From positions 1,240,001 through 1,304,000 of the forward strand of contig CAWFNX010000005.1 in the NCBI GenBank assembly GCA_963817335.1: a stretch of 64,000 bases of DNA, read 5' to 3'. This document shows positions 42,502 through 54,093 of the stretch, piece by piece. The stretch's first letter is position 1. Each line of letters opens with the position of its first letter. A model generated the notes under the pieces. It did no database searches and was not told where the DNA came from. It worked only from the letters and a program-made list of their open reading frames with translations. The stretch comes from AV40 sp963817335 (GTDB lineage Bacteria; Verrucomicrobiota; Verrucomicrobiia; Chthoniobacterales; UBA10450). The position numbers were made by a program, and so were the translations under genes.

Positions 42502-45318
42502 ATGAGCACTCGACTCGCTTTAATTACCAGTCTCTTAATTAGTACCGTTTCCTTCGCGCAGGAAGAATCTCCTCCCGCGTCTTCTCCGGCAGGCGGTGCT
42601 TCGTCGCCGGCAGCAGCTTCGCCGGCCAGCACAACACCGGCTCTCTCCGCCTCTGTGACACCTGCGCCGTCATCGGGCGCTCCACAGTTGACCGACGTGC
42701 TCTTCAAGAATGTCAAAGCGCGCTCGATTGGCCCTGCGGTGATGGGCGGACGCGTCTCCGATATCGCAATCGATCCGCGAAATCCGCTGGTTTTTTATAT
42801 CGGGCTCGGTCACGGCGGCATTTTTAAGTCCGGCGACGCCGGCGTTAGCTTTGATCCGATCTTTGATAAGCAATCCGATCTCTCGATTGGCGCGATCGCC
42901 ATTGCTCCGTCGGATTCGGATGTCATCTGGGTGGGCACCGGCGAGGCGAACGACAGAAATTCGTCGGATTGGGGGAACGGCGTTTATCGAACGACTGACG
43001 GCGGCGAGCATTGGGCGAACGTTGGACTGAAAGATAGCCGCACTATCGCGCGCATCGTGGTCGATCCAAAAAATCCGGAGATCGCCTATGTGGCGGCGAT
43101 GGGACATTTGTGGGCCGACGGCGGCGAGCGCGGTCTCTACAAAGCAACCGATGGCGGGAAGAATTGGAAATTGATCCTGCAAGCGGCCGCTCCCCATAAC
43201 GCGCGCACCGGCTGCGGCGATGTCATGATCGACCCGAATAATCCGCAAACAGTTTACGCCGCGCTTTACGCTCGTCAGCGAACGCCGTGGAGTTTCACTT
43301 CCGGACCCAACGCGACCAACGGTGAAGATGTCGGCGGAATTTTCAAAAGCACGAACGGCGGCGGGAGCTGGAAAAAATTAAGCGGTGGTTTGCCAGCACA
43401 AACGGGACGCATTGGTCTCGCAATTAGCGCCAGCAAGCCAAACATCGTCATGGCTGTCGTCCAAAGTTTTGAGGGTGGTTCGGGAACGTTGAGCGATTTA
43501 AGAAGCAAAAGTGGCGGCGTTTTTCGATCGGAGGACGGAGGAGAGCACTGGACCCGGATGAGCGCGATTGATCCGCGCCCGTTTTATTTCAGCCAAATCC
43601 GGATCGATCCCGGAAATGATCAGCGCGTATATCTGCTCCAATTTGCGCTGCTTGTGTCCGATGACGGAGGAAAAAATTTCCGGGAAGATCTTTCCGACAA
43701 AGTTCACCCTGATTGTCACGCCTTCGCGATTCAGCCCGGCAGCGCGCCGCCGCCGAAGTCGCCTAAGCCGGAGGACAAAAACAAGCCGCCGAAACCGCCT
43801 GTTTGTCAGCGTTTGTTGCTCGGAACGGATGGCGGTCTTTATCAAAGTTTTGCCGGTGGAAAAAATTGGGACCATCTGAACAAATTCCCGGGCGGGGAGT
43901 TTTATCGAATCAGTCTTGATGATTCGAAACCGTATTTTCGAATCGCCGGAGGTTTGCAGGACAACGAAAACTGGGTTGGCCCGAGCGGCGTCCAAAGCAA
44001 GGAACAGATTCGGAACTGCGATTGGACCGCGCTCGCCGGCGGCGATGGCTTTTACGTTTTGTTCGACCCGACCGATCACGACACGTTTTACGCCGAGAGC
44101 CAGGGTGGGGAAGTGCACCGGATTAATTTGCGCAACGGCGAACTGCGCCGTTTGCGCCCGGAACCGTTCGAAGGCGCGGAGCGTTATCGGTTTCATTGGA
44201 ATTCGCCAATGATCATGAGCAAGCACAAGCCCGGTGTGATTTATCTCGGCGGCAACTGTGTCTTCAAGCTGACCGATCGCATGGAAAAATATTCCGTGAT
44301 CAGTCCGGACCTGACCCACAACGATCCGAACAAGACGAACGCGGTCGGTAGCGGTGCGGAAAGTTATGGTGTCGTGTTTTCTCTCGCCGAGTCTCCCAAG
44401 AAGGCGGGCCTGCTTTGGGCGGGAACCGACGACGGACGTCTTTGGGTCACCGACAACGATGGCGGCAAATGGACGGAGCTGACAAACAATCTGCCCGAGC
44501 CTGCGCGCGGCCAATGGATCGTGCGCATCGAAGCCTCTAACACCGATCAAAACGTCGCTTACGTGGCAACGAACGCCTATCGGTCAGGTGACGATCATCC
44601 AATGATTTTGCGGACAAGCGATCTGGGAAAAAGCTGGACATCAGTCACGGGTGACTTGCCGGCCAACGATCCGGTTGAAGTCATCCGAGAAGATTTGGCG
44701 AATCCGAAGTTGCTCTACGCCGGGACACACTTCGGAATTTTTGCGTCCTTCGATCAAGGAACGCACTGGTTCCGAATCGGTGACATTCCGCCGGTTCGGG
44801 TGGACGACATTCAAATTCATCCACGAACGGGCGATTTGGTTATCGCAACCCATGGCCGCAGCATCGCGATACTCGATGACACGATACCGTTCCGCGAGTT
44901 CACGCCGGAAATCGCGGCGAAACCGGCGCAACTGTTTAGCGTGCGCAACGTGACCGGCGCGTATCTCCAGCCGGGCTTTGTCGATTCGAATGGCAAAGGC
45001 ATTTATCGCGGACAAAATCCGCCGGACGGCGCGATCTTCACCGTTTGGCTCAAAGAATTCACCGGTGACGAAATTAAAATTTCGGTGACGAAAGCGAACG
45101 GGCAGCCGGTTGCTAATTTGAAAGCGCCTGGGACGCCCGGATTCACCCGCTTGAATTGGGACCTGCGGCCGACCAAAGACGTCAGCATCGAATACGGCGG
45201 GGACGATCCGAAGCGACTGTTGCCGGCGGGCGACTACAACGCGGAGTTAAGTTTCGGTCAGAACAAAGTGAAACAAAGTTTCCACGTCGATCTGGCCGAA
45301 GGCATCACGCCGCGTTGA
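42502..45318 (+). CDS. Large secreted BNR-repeat (GH74/sortilin-like) propeller
   Basis: 938 residues with a signal peptide (LALITSLLISTVSFAQ) followed by a Ser/Ala/Pro-rich stretch. Many Asp-box repeats are present (KSGDAGVSF, RTTDGGEHW, KATDGGKNWK, RSEDGGEHWT), in line with the sortilin/GH74-like double propeller family common in Bacteroidetes and Verrucomicrobiota. About 130 C-terminal residues (after SIAILDDTIPF) form a separate beta domain. A strong antisense ORF over this gene is a shadow. Enzymatic activity is not established. Confidence 0.85.
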   Translation: MSTRLALITSLLISTVSFAQEESPPASSPAGGASSPAAASPASTTPALSASVTPAPSSGAPQLTDVLFKNVKARSIGPAVMGGRVSDIAIDPRNPLVFYIGLGHGGIFKSGDAGVSFDPIFDKQSDLSIGAIAIAPSDSDVIWVGTGEANDRNSSDWGNGVYRTTDGGEHWANVGLKDSRTIARIVVDPKNPEIAYVAAMGHLWADGGERGLYKATDGGKNWKLILQAAAPHNARTGCGDVMIDPNNPQTVYAALYARQRTPWSFTSGPNATNGEDVGGIFKSTNGGGSWKKLSGGLPAQTGRIGLAISASKPNIVMAVVQSFEGGSGTLSDLRSKSGGVFRSEDGGEHWTRMSAIDPRPFYFSQIRIDPGNDQRVYLLQFALLVSDDGGKNFREDLSDKVHPDCHAFAIQPGSAPPPKSPKPEDKNKPPKPPVCQRLLLGTDGGLYQSFAGGKNWDHLNKFPGGEFYRISLDDSKPYFRIAGGLQDNENWVGPSGVQSKEQIRNCDWTALAGGDGFYVLFDPTDHDTFYAESQGGEVHRINLRNGELRRLRPEPFEGAERYRFHWNSPMIMSKHKPGVIYLGGNCVFKLTDRMEKYSVISPDLTHNDPNKTNAVGSGAESYGVVFSLAESPKKAGLLWAGTDDGRLWVTDNDGGKWTELTNNLPEPARGQWIVRIEASNTDQNVAYVATNAYRSGDDHPMILRTSDLGKSWTSVTGDLPANDPVEVIREDLANPKLLYAGTHFGIFASFDQGTHWFRIGDIPPVRVDDIQIHPRTGDLVIATHGRSIAILDDTIPFREFTPEIAAKPAQLFSVRNVTGAYLQPGFVDSNGKGIYRGQNPPDGAIFTVWLKEFTGDEIKISVTKANGQPVANLKAPGTPGFTRLNWDLRPTKDVSIEYGGDDPKRLLPAGDYNAELSFGQNKVKQSFHVDLAEGITPR

Positions 45319-45324
45319 TGATGT

Positions 45325-45375
45325 TGTAGCCACGGCGCTATGCGCCGTTCGACGGGCCACAGGCCCGTGGCTACA
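45325..45375. repeat. Composite palindrome that supplies the CADD stop codon
   Basis: Outer arms TGTAGCCACGG (45325-45335) and CCGTGGCTACA (45365-45375) are perfect inverse repeats. Inside are two smaller hairpins (CGGCGCTATGCGCCG and CGGGCCACAGGCCCG), giving a three-way-junction shape. The TAG stop of the CADD-like gene (45371-45373) is part of the right arm. Seen directly. Confidence 0.7.
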
Positions 45376-46033
45376 CCGCAATCGCGTGTCTCCGGCAAAC
45401 CCCGGAGAGCATTTCCCAAAGCGCGTCGAGAACGCGGCGGACCGATGCGCGCACATTATCGACATTTTTGTCGTCGACGTACCCGCTCAGCATCCCGCGT
45501 TCAGTCGCGGAATGTTCTTTGTCGGCCTCGATGTGGACCGAGAAATATTCGTAACCTGCCGGATCGGTAAAACCGTAATACTTCTTCAAGCCGTCGATCT
45601 TCGACTCACAAATCGCCGGGATCTGAGATTCGTAGGCGTAGAGCGCAGCCAAACCCTCGGCCGTCGAGCCGTCCCCGCAGACCGAACGAAAGCTCTCGAT
45701 CAGGTTTGTCGTCTCGGGTTGTTTCTGTGCGTCGATATTCTTAACGCCGAGGCTTTGAGCGAATTGCTTCCAGAGATCGGGATGATTCGGCGATCCGGTT
45801 TCTTCATCGATCAAGTTCGACAAAATTTGTTTCCGCGTCGGTTGATCGTCGCACTTTGCGTGCACAGCCGAGAGGTAAGTCGGAAACGCAGCGACATGAT
45901 GGTAGGACCGCTTCGCATAATCGGTCAGCGCTTCTTTGCTCAGTTCCCCGCGCGCCCAGGCGAGATAGAACGGATGTTTCAAGAGATGCTTTTCCGCGAT
46001 GTCGCGGTCGATTTGATCGAGATGGTCATTCAT
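45371..46033 (-). CDS. CADD/PqqC-like helical oxygenase (pABA-synthesis type)
   Basis: 220 residues from ATG 46033. The family pattern of Chlamydia CADD is visible: YHHVAAFPTYLSAVHAKC, LIDEETGSPNHPDLW, YAYESQIPAICESKIDGL and YFSVHIEADKEHS. It holds the His/Glu/Asp residues that bind a metal centre. In Chlamydia this protein makes p-aminobenzoate by a self-sacrificing reaction for folate. A TenA/PqqC-type role is an alternative. The stop is provided by an inserted palindromic repeat. Confidence 0.78.
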   Translation of the reverse strand: MNDHLDQIDRDIAEKHLLKHPFYLAWARGELSKEALTDYAKRSYHHVAAFPTYLSAVHAKCDDQPTRKQILSNLIDEETGSPNHPDLWKQFAQSLGVKNIDAQKQPETTNLIESFRSVCGDGSTAEGLAALYAYESQIPAICESKIDGLKKYYGFTDPAGYEYFSVHIEADKEHSATERGMLSGYVDDKNVDNVRASVRRVLDALWEMLSGVCRRHAIAV

Positions 46034-46048
46034 AGGATTCTTTCTGAG

Positions 46049-46213
46049 AATAGCCCAGCGTTTTAACGCTGGGTCAAGTGTCTTATACACCGTTTTGAAG
46101 TCGGAAAAGGGGCGGAAGAAGTTCGCCCTATCATTTATCCAAATTCTTTCGTCCCTGTCGGGACTCGGTCGTCTGGAACCTACGCAAACCCCAGCGCTGA
46201 AGCGCCGGGCTAT
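46049..46213. repeat. Multi-hairpin intergenic repeat between CADD and TreS genes
   Basis: Outer arms AATAGCCC (46049-46056) and GGGCTATT (46206-46213) enclose four smaller hairpins: CCCAGCGTTTTAACGCTGGG, GGGCGGAAGAAGTTCGCCC, GTCCCTGTCGGGAC and CAGCGCTGAAGCGCCGG. The size and clover-like layout suggest a structured element that is transcribed or mobilised. No ORF is supported within. Confidence 0.6.
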
Positions 46214-46227
46214 TTTCTTGCGGCTTG

Positions 46228-49491
<3,264 letters not shown>

Positions 49492-49575
49492 AGGGCTAAC
49501 CTTTGCCGCACAAACCACGCCGCGCAATCGCTCCGTTCATTGTCTGTGCAAGATCAACGCCGAATCGCTCTTGAG

Positions 49576-49610
49576 CAAAAAAGCGGCCCCGAAAGCTTTT
49601 CGGGGCCGCT
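49576..49610 (-). terminator. Strong intrinsic terminator of the SnoaL-like gene
   Basis: AGCGGCCCCGAAAGC and its complement form a stem of about 13 bp (49582-49610). Read on the minus strand it is followed by a run of six Ts (49577-49582). It lies 22 bp beyond the stop of the gene at 49633-50310. Confidence 0.85.
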
Positions 49611-49632
49611 TCGAACAAACTGGTGTTGCTGA

Positions 49633-50310
49633 TTAGCCTTTAATCTTGGTGATCTGCGAGCCAATACATTGCCATTTGCCGCCACGCATCATCCAGGTGT
49701 CGGTGAACAGGAATGTGCGATCGAAGGCTTTGCCGTCCTTGCCTGTACCGACTTCCCGAGCGCGACCGGTGACGACGGCGACACTCGGTCCGTACATTTT
49801 TACATTCAGCTTCTCGTTCTTCGCGGATTTATAAGTGTCCTTATCTGCCTTGTACTCAGAGATTACGTCGGAACGATTGACGAATTTACCTTTCGAAGAA
49901 ACGCCGACGAAGTCAGCAGCAACAAATCCTTCTACCGTGGCGAAGTCGTGTTTTGGAACTGCCGCTTCCCACGCGTTCTCCATGTCTTTAACGCTCATGT
50001 TTTTGCCCATCGTCTTGCCGGTTGAGGCAGGCGCTGTTGCGGCTGCAGGTTTCGACGCTGTGGCAGTTGTTGCGGTAGTTTCTTTCTTCGCGGACTTGGC
50101 GGGCGCGGGTGCTACAACAGGCTCTTCTTTCTTCTGAGATGCGGGTGAGCTCGCTTCCGCAGGGGCGGCCGCTGGTGTCGTCTCAACCGTGGCTGATGCT
50201 TTTTCTTCTGTGGCCGGTGCGGTCGATTCCGCCGGCGAGGGCGATTCTTCCTGCGCGAACGTCATTGCCGCGAGGAAAAGAGACGTAAAAAAGGGAATGA
50301 TGATTTTCAT
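49633..50310 (-). CDS. Secreted SnoaL/NTF2-like domain protein with Ala/Pro-rich linker
   Basis: 225 residues: signal peptide (IIPFFTSLFLAAMTFAQ), a long Ala/Pro/Thr/Lys low-complexity stretch (about 20-100), and a C-terminal SnoaL/DUF4440-like cone domain (VKDMENAWEAAVPKHDFATV ... DRTFLFTDTWMMRGGKWQCIG). Such domains bind or process small ligands, but the key residues vary. It lies upstream of the ECF sigma operon and is transcribed away from it. A strong terminator follows. Confidence 0.75.
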   Translation of the reverse strand: MKIIIPFFTSLFLAAMTFAQEESPSPAESTAPATEEKASATVETTPAAAPAEASSPASQKKEEPVVAPAPAKSAKKETTATTATASKPAAATAPASTGKTMGKNMSVKDMENAWEAAVPKHDFATVEGFVAADFVGVSSKGKFVNRSDVISEYKADKDTYKSAKNEKLNVKMYGPSVAVVTGRAREVGTGKDGKAFDRTFLFTDTWMMRGGKWQCIGSQITKIKG

Positions 50311-50462
50311 AGAATTAAGTTGGATTGGCGCAGCCTCTTATGAGGCCGCTGTTGAGGGCGAGATCGTATTCGGCCGATCCTCCGATGGTCAAGGTTTATC
50401 GAAGACGGTCGATCGCGTGGAAATCGTTGGACGCAAATGACCGCTGGAATTAAGACTGGAAT

Positions 50463-51134
50463 ATGTCATCGCCGGTCGACCCGACCCTTCAGAGCGCGGC
50501 CGCTTCAGAGCTCGAAGTAGCGCCGGGCGGCACCCCGGTGGCGCCAGGCACCCAAGATAGTCCCGTAATGCCCTCGGATGTCGATCTGATGACAGGAATC
50601 CAGGCAGGCGATGCCGATGCTCTTTCTCAGCTTTACGATCGTTACAACGGAATCGTGAAAGCGTTGATTTTGCGCATTATCCATAACGATACCGAAGCCG
50701 ATGACTTGCTCCAGGAAGTGTTCTTGGAAATCTGGAACCAGGCGAAGAATTTCTCGGCCCAAAAAGGCAAGCCTTTGGGATGGATGGTTACCTTGACCCG
50801 CCGGCGCGCAATTGACGCCTTGCGAAAAAAACAGGCTTATGCCCGGGCGGAGGAGCGGCTGAAGGCCGAACCCGAGCGGCAACCGCTGGCTTGGGTGCAA
50901 AACACAACCGCTGAAGACATTAGGTCGGGCGATACCCGCGCCATCATGGCAAAAGTGATCAGTTCGCTACCCGAAGCCCAGCAGCAGGTCATCGACCTCG
51001 CATTTTTTCGGGGTATGAGCCAGCGCGAAATCGCCGCTCATACGAATATACCATTGGGCACGGTAAAAACCCGGCTCGAATTGGGCTTGAAAAAGATCTA
51101 CGACAGTTTGAAGGAGATAAAGGATGAGCTTTGA
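50463..51134 (+). CDS. ECF-family RNA polymerase sigma factor (SigK/SigL-like)
   Basis: 223 residues. After a low-complexity N-terminus it shows region 2 (LYDRYNGIVKALILRI, DDLLQEVFLEIWNQ) and region 4 (LPEAQQQVIDLAFF, MSQREIAAHTNIPLGTVKTR). It redirects RNA polymerase under envelope or redox stress in typical cases. Its stop overlaps the start of a small anti-sigma-like gene by 11 bp. Target promoters cannot be derived. Confidence 0.93.
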   Translation: MSSPVDPTLQSAAASELEVAPGGTPVAPGTQDSPVMPSDVDLMTGIQAGDADALSQLYDRYNGIVKALILRIIHNDTEADDLLQEVFLEIWNQAKNFSAQKGKPLGWMVTLTRRRAIDALRKKQAYARAEERLKAEPERQPLAWVQNTTAEDIRSGDTRAIMAKVISSLPEAQQQVIDLAFFRGMSQREIAAHTNIPLGTVKTRLELGLKKIYDSLKEIKDEL

Positions 51135-51384
51135 GGAATTTCAGAACAGCGCCCGCCTCTACGTGATTGGGGCGCTCGAACCTGAAGAGCTTCAGGACTT
51201 TGAAGGTGCGCGTAAGCAATACGGCGCAGCCGCCGAAGAGTTCATCAATCAGTGCTACAGTTTGCACGAAGCCTTCGCGCTCAGTCTTAAGCCCGCCAAA
51301 GCGTCTGCCGCGATCAAGGATCGTTTGATGTCGATGGTCCGTGAACGCAGCCAACGACAATCGGGGTCGGCGCCAAACCCCTAG
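51124..51384 (+). CDS. Anti-sigma factor-like protein, short form
   Basis: 86 residues overlapping the sigma gene. The sequence SFEEFQNSARLYVIGALEPE resembles the N-terminal sigma-binding helix bundle of RskA-type anti-sigma factors (YxLGALdPEE pattern). No transmembrane helix follows and no HxxxCxxC zinc site is seen, so it would act in the cytoplasm. Its place after the sigma factor supports a sequestering role. Unusual because the membrane/periplasmic half is missing. Confidence 0.65.
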   Translation: MSFEEFQNSARLYVIGALEPEELQDFEGARKQYGAAAEEFINQCYSLHEAFALSLKPAKASAAIKDRLMSMVRERSQRQSGSAPNP

Positions 51385-51869
51385 CCAGACTGCATTTCCC
51401 GCAGGATAAATTCCTGAACAAAACCGTAGAAGTTGATCTGAAAGAGTCCAAGGTCGCGGCGCGATCCTATTGGCGAGCGATCGTGGTCGTTTAGCTCCTC
51501 GTCAGAAAACTTGTATTTGGCGGCGATGACCAGGCGCGCCTGATTCAGCGCGTTCAGCCAGGCGTCAGCATGTTCAAATGGAATGGTGAGGGTGCGATTG
51601 CGAAACGACTTTTCGTTTCCGTTAAGTTGCGCCAGATCGTCGGCCACGGTTTCGGTGGCGCTGCGGAAGAGTCGCCGCAGTTCCGGTTCGACATAGCTTT
51701 TCCATTCCGCGCGGATTTCTTCTTCCGCGGAAGGGTGGCTGAACAGACGCGCTTCCGCTTCGGACTCGCCCTCATGATTGGCGCTGCCGGGGATTTGCCG
51801 CAAAAGCTCGGCCAGGAAAGGATCGAGATCGGAAATCTCCAATGCGTCACCCTTTCGGGAAATCTCCAT
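51381..51869 (-). CDS. DUF2017-family protein
   Basis: 162 residues from ATG 51869. Composition and the features ISDLDPFLAELLRQIPG, EPELRRLFRSATETVADDL and FEHADAWLNALNQARLVIAA agree with DUF2017, a family found next to clpS in Actinobacteria. Function unknown; the pairing suggests involvement in protein quality control. The start lies 2 bp after the clpS stop, so the two are an operon. Confidence 0.72.
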   Translation of the reverse strand: MEISRKGDALEISDLDPFLAELLRQIPGSANHEGESEAEARLFSHPSAEEEIRAEWKSYVEPELRRLFRSATETVADDLAQLNGNEKSFRNRTLTIPFEHADAWLNALNQARLVIAAKYKFSDEELNDHDRSPIGSRRDLGLFQINFYGFVQEFILREMQSG

Positions 51870-51870
51870 A

Positions 51871-52266
51871 TCAAACGACTTTCTCCAGGGTCGCAAGCAC
51901 GAGATGGCCGTGGAGCTGCTGAACATAAAACTCCGCGCGCTCGCGCACTCCGCACCACAAGATCGATCGGCCCTTCTGATGGACTTCCAGCATGTGACGT
52001 TCTGCTTTTTCTCGCGGATAACCGAACACGCGTTGAAAAACCATTGTCACGTAGGTCATCAGGTTTACTGGGTCATTATGGACAACCACTTGCCACGGGA
52101 CGTCCAGTTCGTCTTTTTCCCGGGTGCCCGTTTCGTGCGCGGGCGCTTCGACCGTTGAAGTAGATCCTCGTTCGATCACCGGGGAGCTTCCTTCCCTGCG
52201 ACCAGCCTTTCCCAGAATGGCTGCGCGCTCATTAAAAAATGCTATCACACGGCGCTTCCAGTTCAA
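51871..52266 (-). CDS. clpS: ClpS adaptor protein
   Basis: 131 residues with a variable N-terminal extension of about 50 residues. The ClpS fold follows: WQVVVHNDPVNLMTYVTMVF, HMLEVHQKGRSILWCGVRERAEFYVQQL. It delivers N-end-rule substrates to ClpAP. The start (TTG 52266) is uncertain, and later codons such as GTG at 52248 would also fit. clpA is not adjacent. Confidence 0.85.
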   Translation of the reverse strand: MNWKRRVIAFFNERAAILGKAGRREGSSPVIERGSTSTVEAPAHETGTREKDELDVPWQVVVHNDPVNLMTYVTMVFQRVFGYPREKAERHMLEVHQKGRSILWCGVRERAEFYVQQLHGHLVLATLEKVV

Positions 52267-52288
52267 AGTCCTACCAGACGGCCAACTT

Positions 52289-52732
52289 CTATAACTTGCT
52301 CAGAACCTTCCTTTCGGCCGCGCGCATTTTGAGTGCGCTTTTCGGGTTGCGGTCATTGAAGCCATGCAAATGAAGCAATCCATGCACGATGTACAATCGT
52401 AATTCGCTGCGCAGCGAATTACCGAATCGCTTCGCATTGCCTTGGGCGGTGTCCGCGCCGATGAAAATCTCGCCGTGCTGAAAAGTGATCACATCAGTCG
52501 GGCCGGCTTCGTTCATGAATCGACGATGCAGCGCGGCCATTCTTTGATCGGAGATGATCAAAATGGAAACCTCGCTCAATTTCGAGAGGTCGGTTTTGGT
52601 TTTCCCTGGCAAGTTCAGACACGCCGCGGCGGCGCGCCGGGCAAACTGTTGAAGATCGTGGACGTTCACCCTCCTTTTTCGCTGCAGATTACGGACGGTG
52701 ATCCGTGGAAGTTGGCAGAGTCGTTGACTCAT
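52289..52732 (-). CDS. ybeY: Endoribonuclease YbeY
   Basis: 147 residues. The metal-binding motif HGLLHLHGFND (H-x3-H-x5-H/D type) and the FGNSLRSELRLYIV strand identify YbeY, which processes 16S rRNA 3' ends. The start overlaps the panE stop (ATGA at 52729-52732). Length is typical. Confidence 0.9.
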   Translation of the reverse strand: MSQRLCQLPRITVRNLQRKRRVNVHDLQQFARRAAAACLNLPGKTKTDLSKLSEVSILIISDQRMAALHRRFMNEAGPTDVITFQHGEIFIGADTAQGNAKRFGNSLRSELRLYIVHGLLHLHGFNDRNPKSALKMRAAERKVLSKL

Positions 52733-53661
52733 GGCCCGCCATTTCGCCGCTCGCGATCGAGTTTGTTCAAAAGAGCGTAAACCATTTCTGTTCGGGGCAT
52801 TTTTGCACCCGCGGCGGCGCCCCGGCGCAAAGGTTCACCCCAAATCGCTTCGATCTCCAGGGGTTTGCCAGCCTCCCAATCGCTCAATGTCGAAGGTTTA
52901 TATCCGCTCATGGAATCGGTACGCTTCATGTGCTCGCGCCAGGCATCATTGGGCAGGGCGTGGCCGCATTTCTTCGCGCCCGCAATCACCTCGTTCATCA
53001 AATCGAGGGTGAGCTGTCTCAAATTTTCGTCACCGACGATTGCGGCCGTGTCGATTCCGCCGGCGACGATCGACAATCCATTGAACGGGATGTTCCAGAT
53101 CAATTTGCGCCAGCGTTCAAGCGCGACGTTGTTGGTCACGGAACATTTCACTCCCGCACGACTAAACTCGGCGGCGACTTGGTGGGTGCGCTGCGCGGCC
53201 GGACGACCGAACTCGCCAAGGATAATCAGACCGTAATCGTACCGCTCGACCTCCGTTTTGGAATGTCGTTCGACTGCAATAAAGCAAAGACCACCGAGAA
53301 TGCGTTCAGCGCCGAAACGTTTGGCAAGAAATTCTTCATTACCCAAACCGTTTTGCAGAGTCAGGATCATGGTCTGGTCGTCCAGGAGCGGCGGAAGAAG
53401 ACCGAAGAGGTCGGAATTCGAAGTCGATTTCACGGCGATCATTACCAAATCACACCGGCCGATTTCCTTGGCCGAATTGTAGCAATTGACGGTCGGGACA
53501 CGGAAATTTTCACCCTTGCCGCGAACAAGAATTCCGTCGCGTCGAACTTCCGTCAGATCGCCCCGCATCAAAAAGTGCACGTCACTGCCCCCATGCGCTA
53601 ATTTTGCTCCGTAGTAAGTGCCAACTGCTCCCGATCCAACAATCCCAATTCGAATGCCCAT
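52729..53661 (-). CDS. panE: 2-dehydropantoate 2-reductase
   Basis: 310 residues with the N-terminal Rossmann motif IGIVGSGAVGTYYGAKLA and the substrate-binding C-terminal domain (RWRKLIWNIPFNGLSIVAGG, with the conserved Lys and Asn). It reduces ketopantoate to pantoate in CoA synthesis. KPRA-type reductases vary at the C-terminus, so a related ketoacid reductase is a smaller possibility. Coupled to ybeY. Confidence 0.88.
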   Translation of the reverse strand: MGIRIGIVGSGAVGTYYGAKLAHGGSDVHFLMRGDLTEVRRDGILVRGKGENFRVPTVNCYNSAKEIGRCDLVMIAVKSTSNSDLFGLLPPLLDDQTMILTLQNGLGNEEFLAKRFGAERILGGLCFIAVERHSKTEVERYDYGLIILGEFGRPAAQRTHQVAAEFSRAGVKCSVTNNVALERWRKLIWNIPFNGLSIVAGGIDTAAIVGDENLRQLTLDLMNEVIAGAKKCGHALPNDAWREHMKRTDSMSGYKPSTLSDWEAGKPLEIEAIWGEPLRRGAAAGAKMPRTEMVYALLNKLDRERRNGGP

Positions 53662-53662
53662 T

Positions 53663-54086
53663 TAGAGATTTAGCGAGTTAGTGATTTAGCGATTCCGTTT
53701 CGCGGTAGCCAGGGATGCCGAAAAAATCCGTAACAATTCTTCACATTCTGACGTTAGCGATTGAATAACCTCCGCGTTGATCAATCCCGCGTCGACTAGC
53801 AGCTCGAACCAGAAGAGCGTCTCGTCGGTTTCCTCGGCCACAACGCTCATTTTCGAGATGAAGTCGGCTCCGGAGCGCGCTCGACAACTGGCGCGATAGT
53901 TCGCAGCGACCGAGGTTCCCGAACGTAGAAACTGACGTCCGATGATGCGAGTAGGTTCTTCTTTCGGCAGTCGCGCGAATGCCTTAATGATTCGAACCGC
54001 GAATTTCTTTGTTCTATCCTGTAATTGCTTGGCATGCTGGAGGGTGTTCATGCCAATCGTTAAATCACTAAATCGCTAATTCGTTA
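53663..54086. repeat. Inverted repeats flanking the S23 gene
   Basis: The left copy (about 53666-53694, words such as GATTTAGCGAGTTAGTGATT) and the right copy (about 54056-54086) are imperfect inverse copies of each other. They hug the S23-like gene on both sides. A further pair without a gene between them is at about 58068-58100 and 58150-58185. This suggests a small mobile or repeated unit; no target-site duplication was checked. Confidence 0.55.
53686..54051 (-). CDS. S23/four-helix-bundle protein
   Basis: 121 residues, almost all helical, with the S23-family elements RIIGRQFLRSGTSVAANYRA and FISKMSVVAEETDETLFWFE. These proteins were first known from intervening sequences in 23S rRNA genes and also appear near diversity-generating retroelements (Avd). 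The gene stands free here, between imperfect inverted repeats. Its role in this place is unknown. Confidence 0.8.
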   Translation of the reverse strand: MNTLQHAKQLQDRTKKFAVRIIKAFARLPKEEPTRIIGRQFLRSGTSVAANYRASCRARSGADFISKMSVVAEETDETLFWFELLVDAGLINAEVIQSLTSECEELLRIFSASLATAKRNR

Positions 54087-54093
54087 ACTGTTT

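Noticed and set aside
43498..44550. 350-residue antisense ORF inside the 42502-45318 gene
   Set aside because: Same reason: shadow of a strongly coding sense frame with Asp-box repeats.
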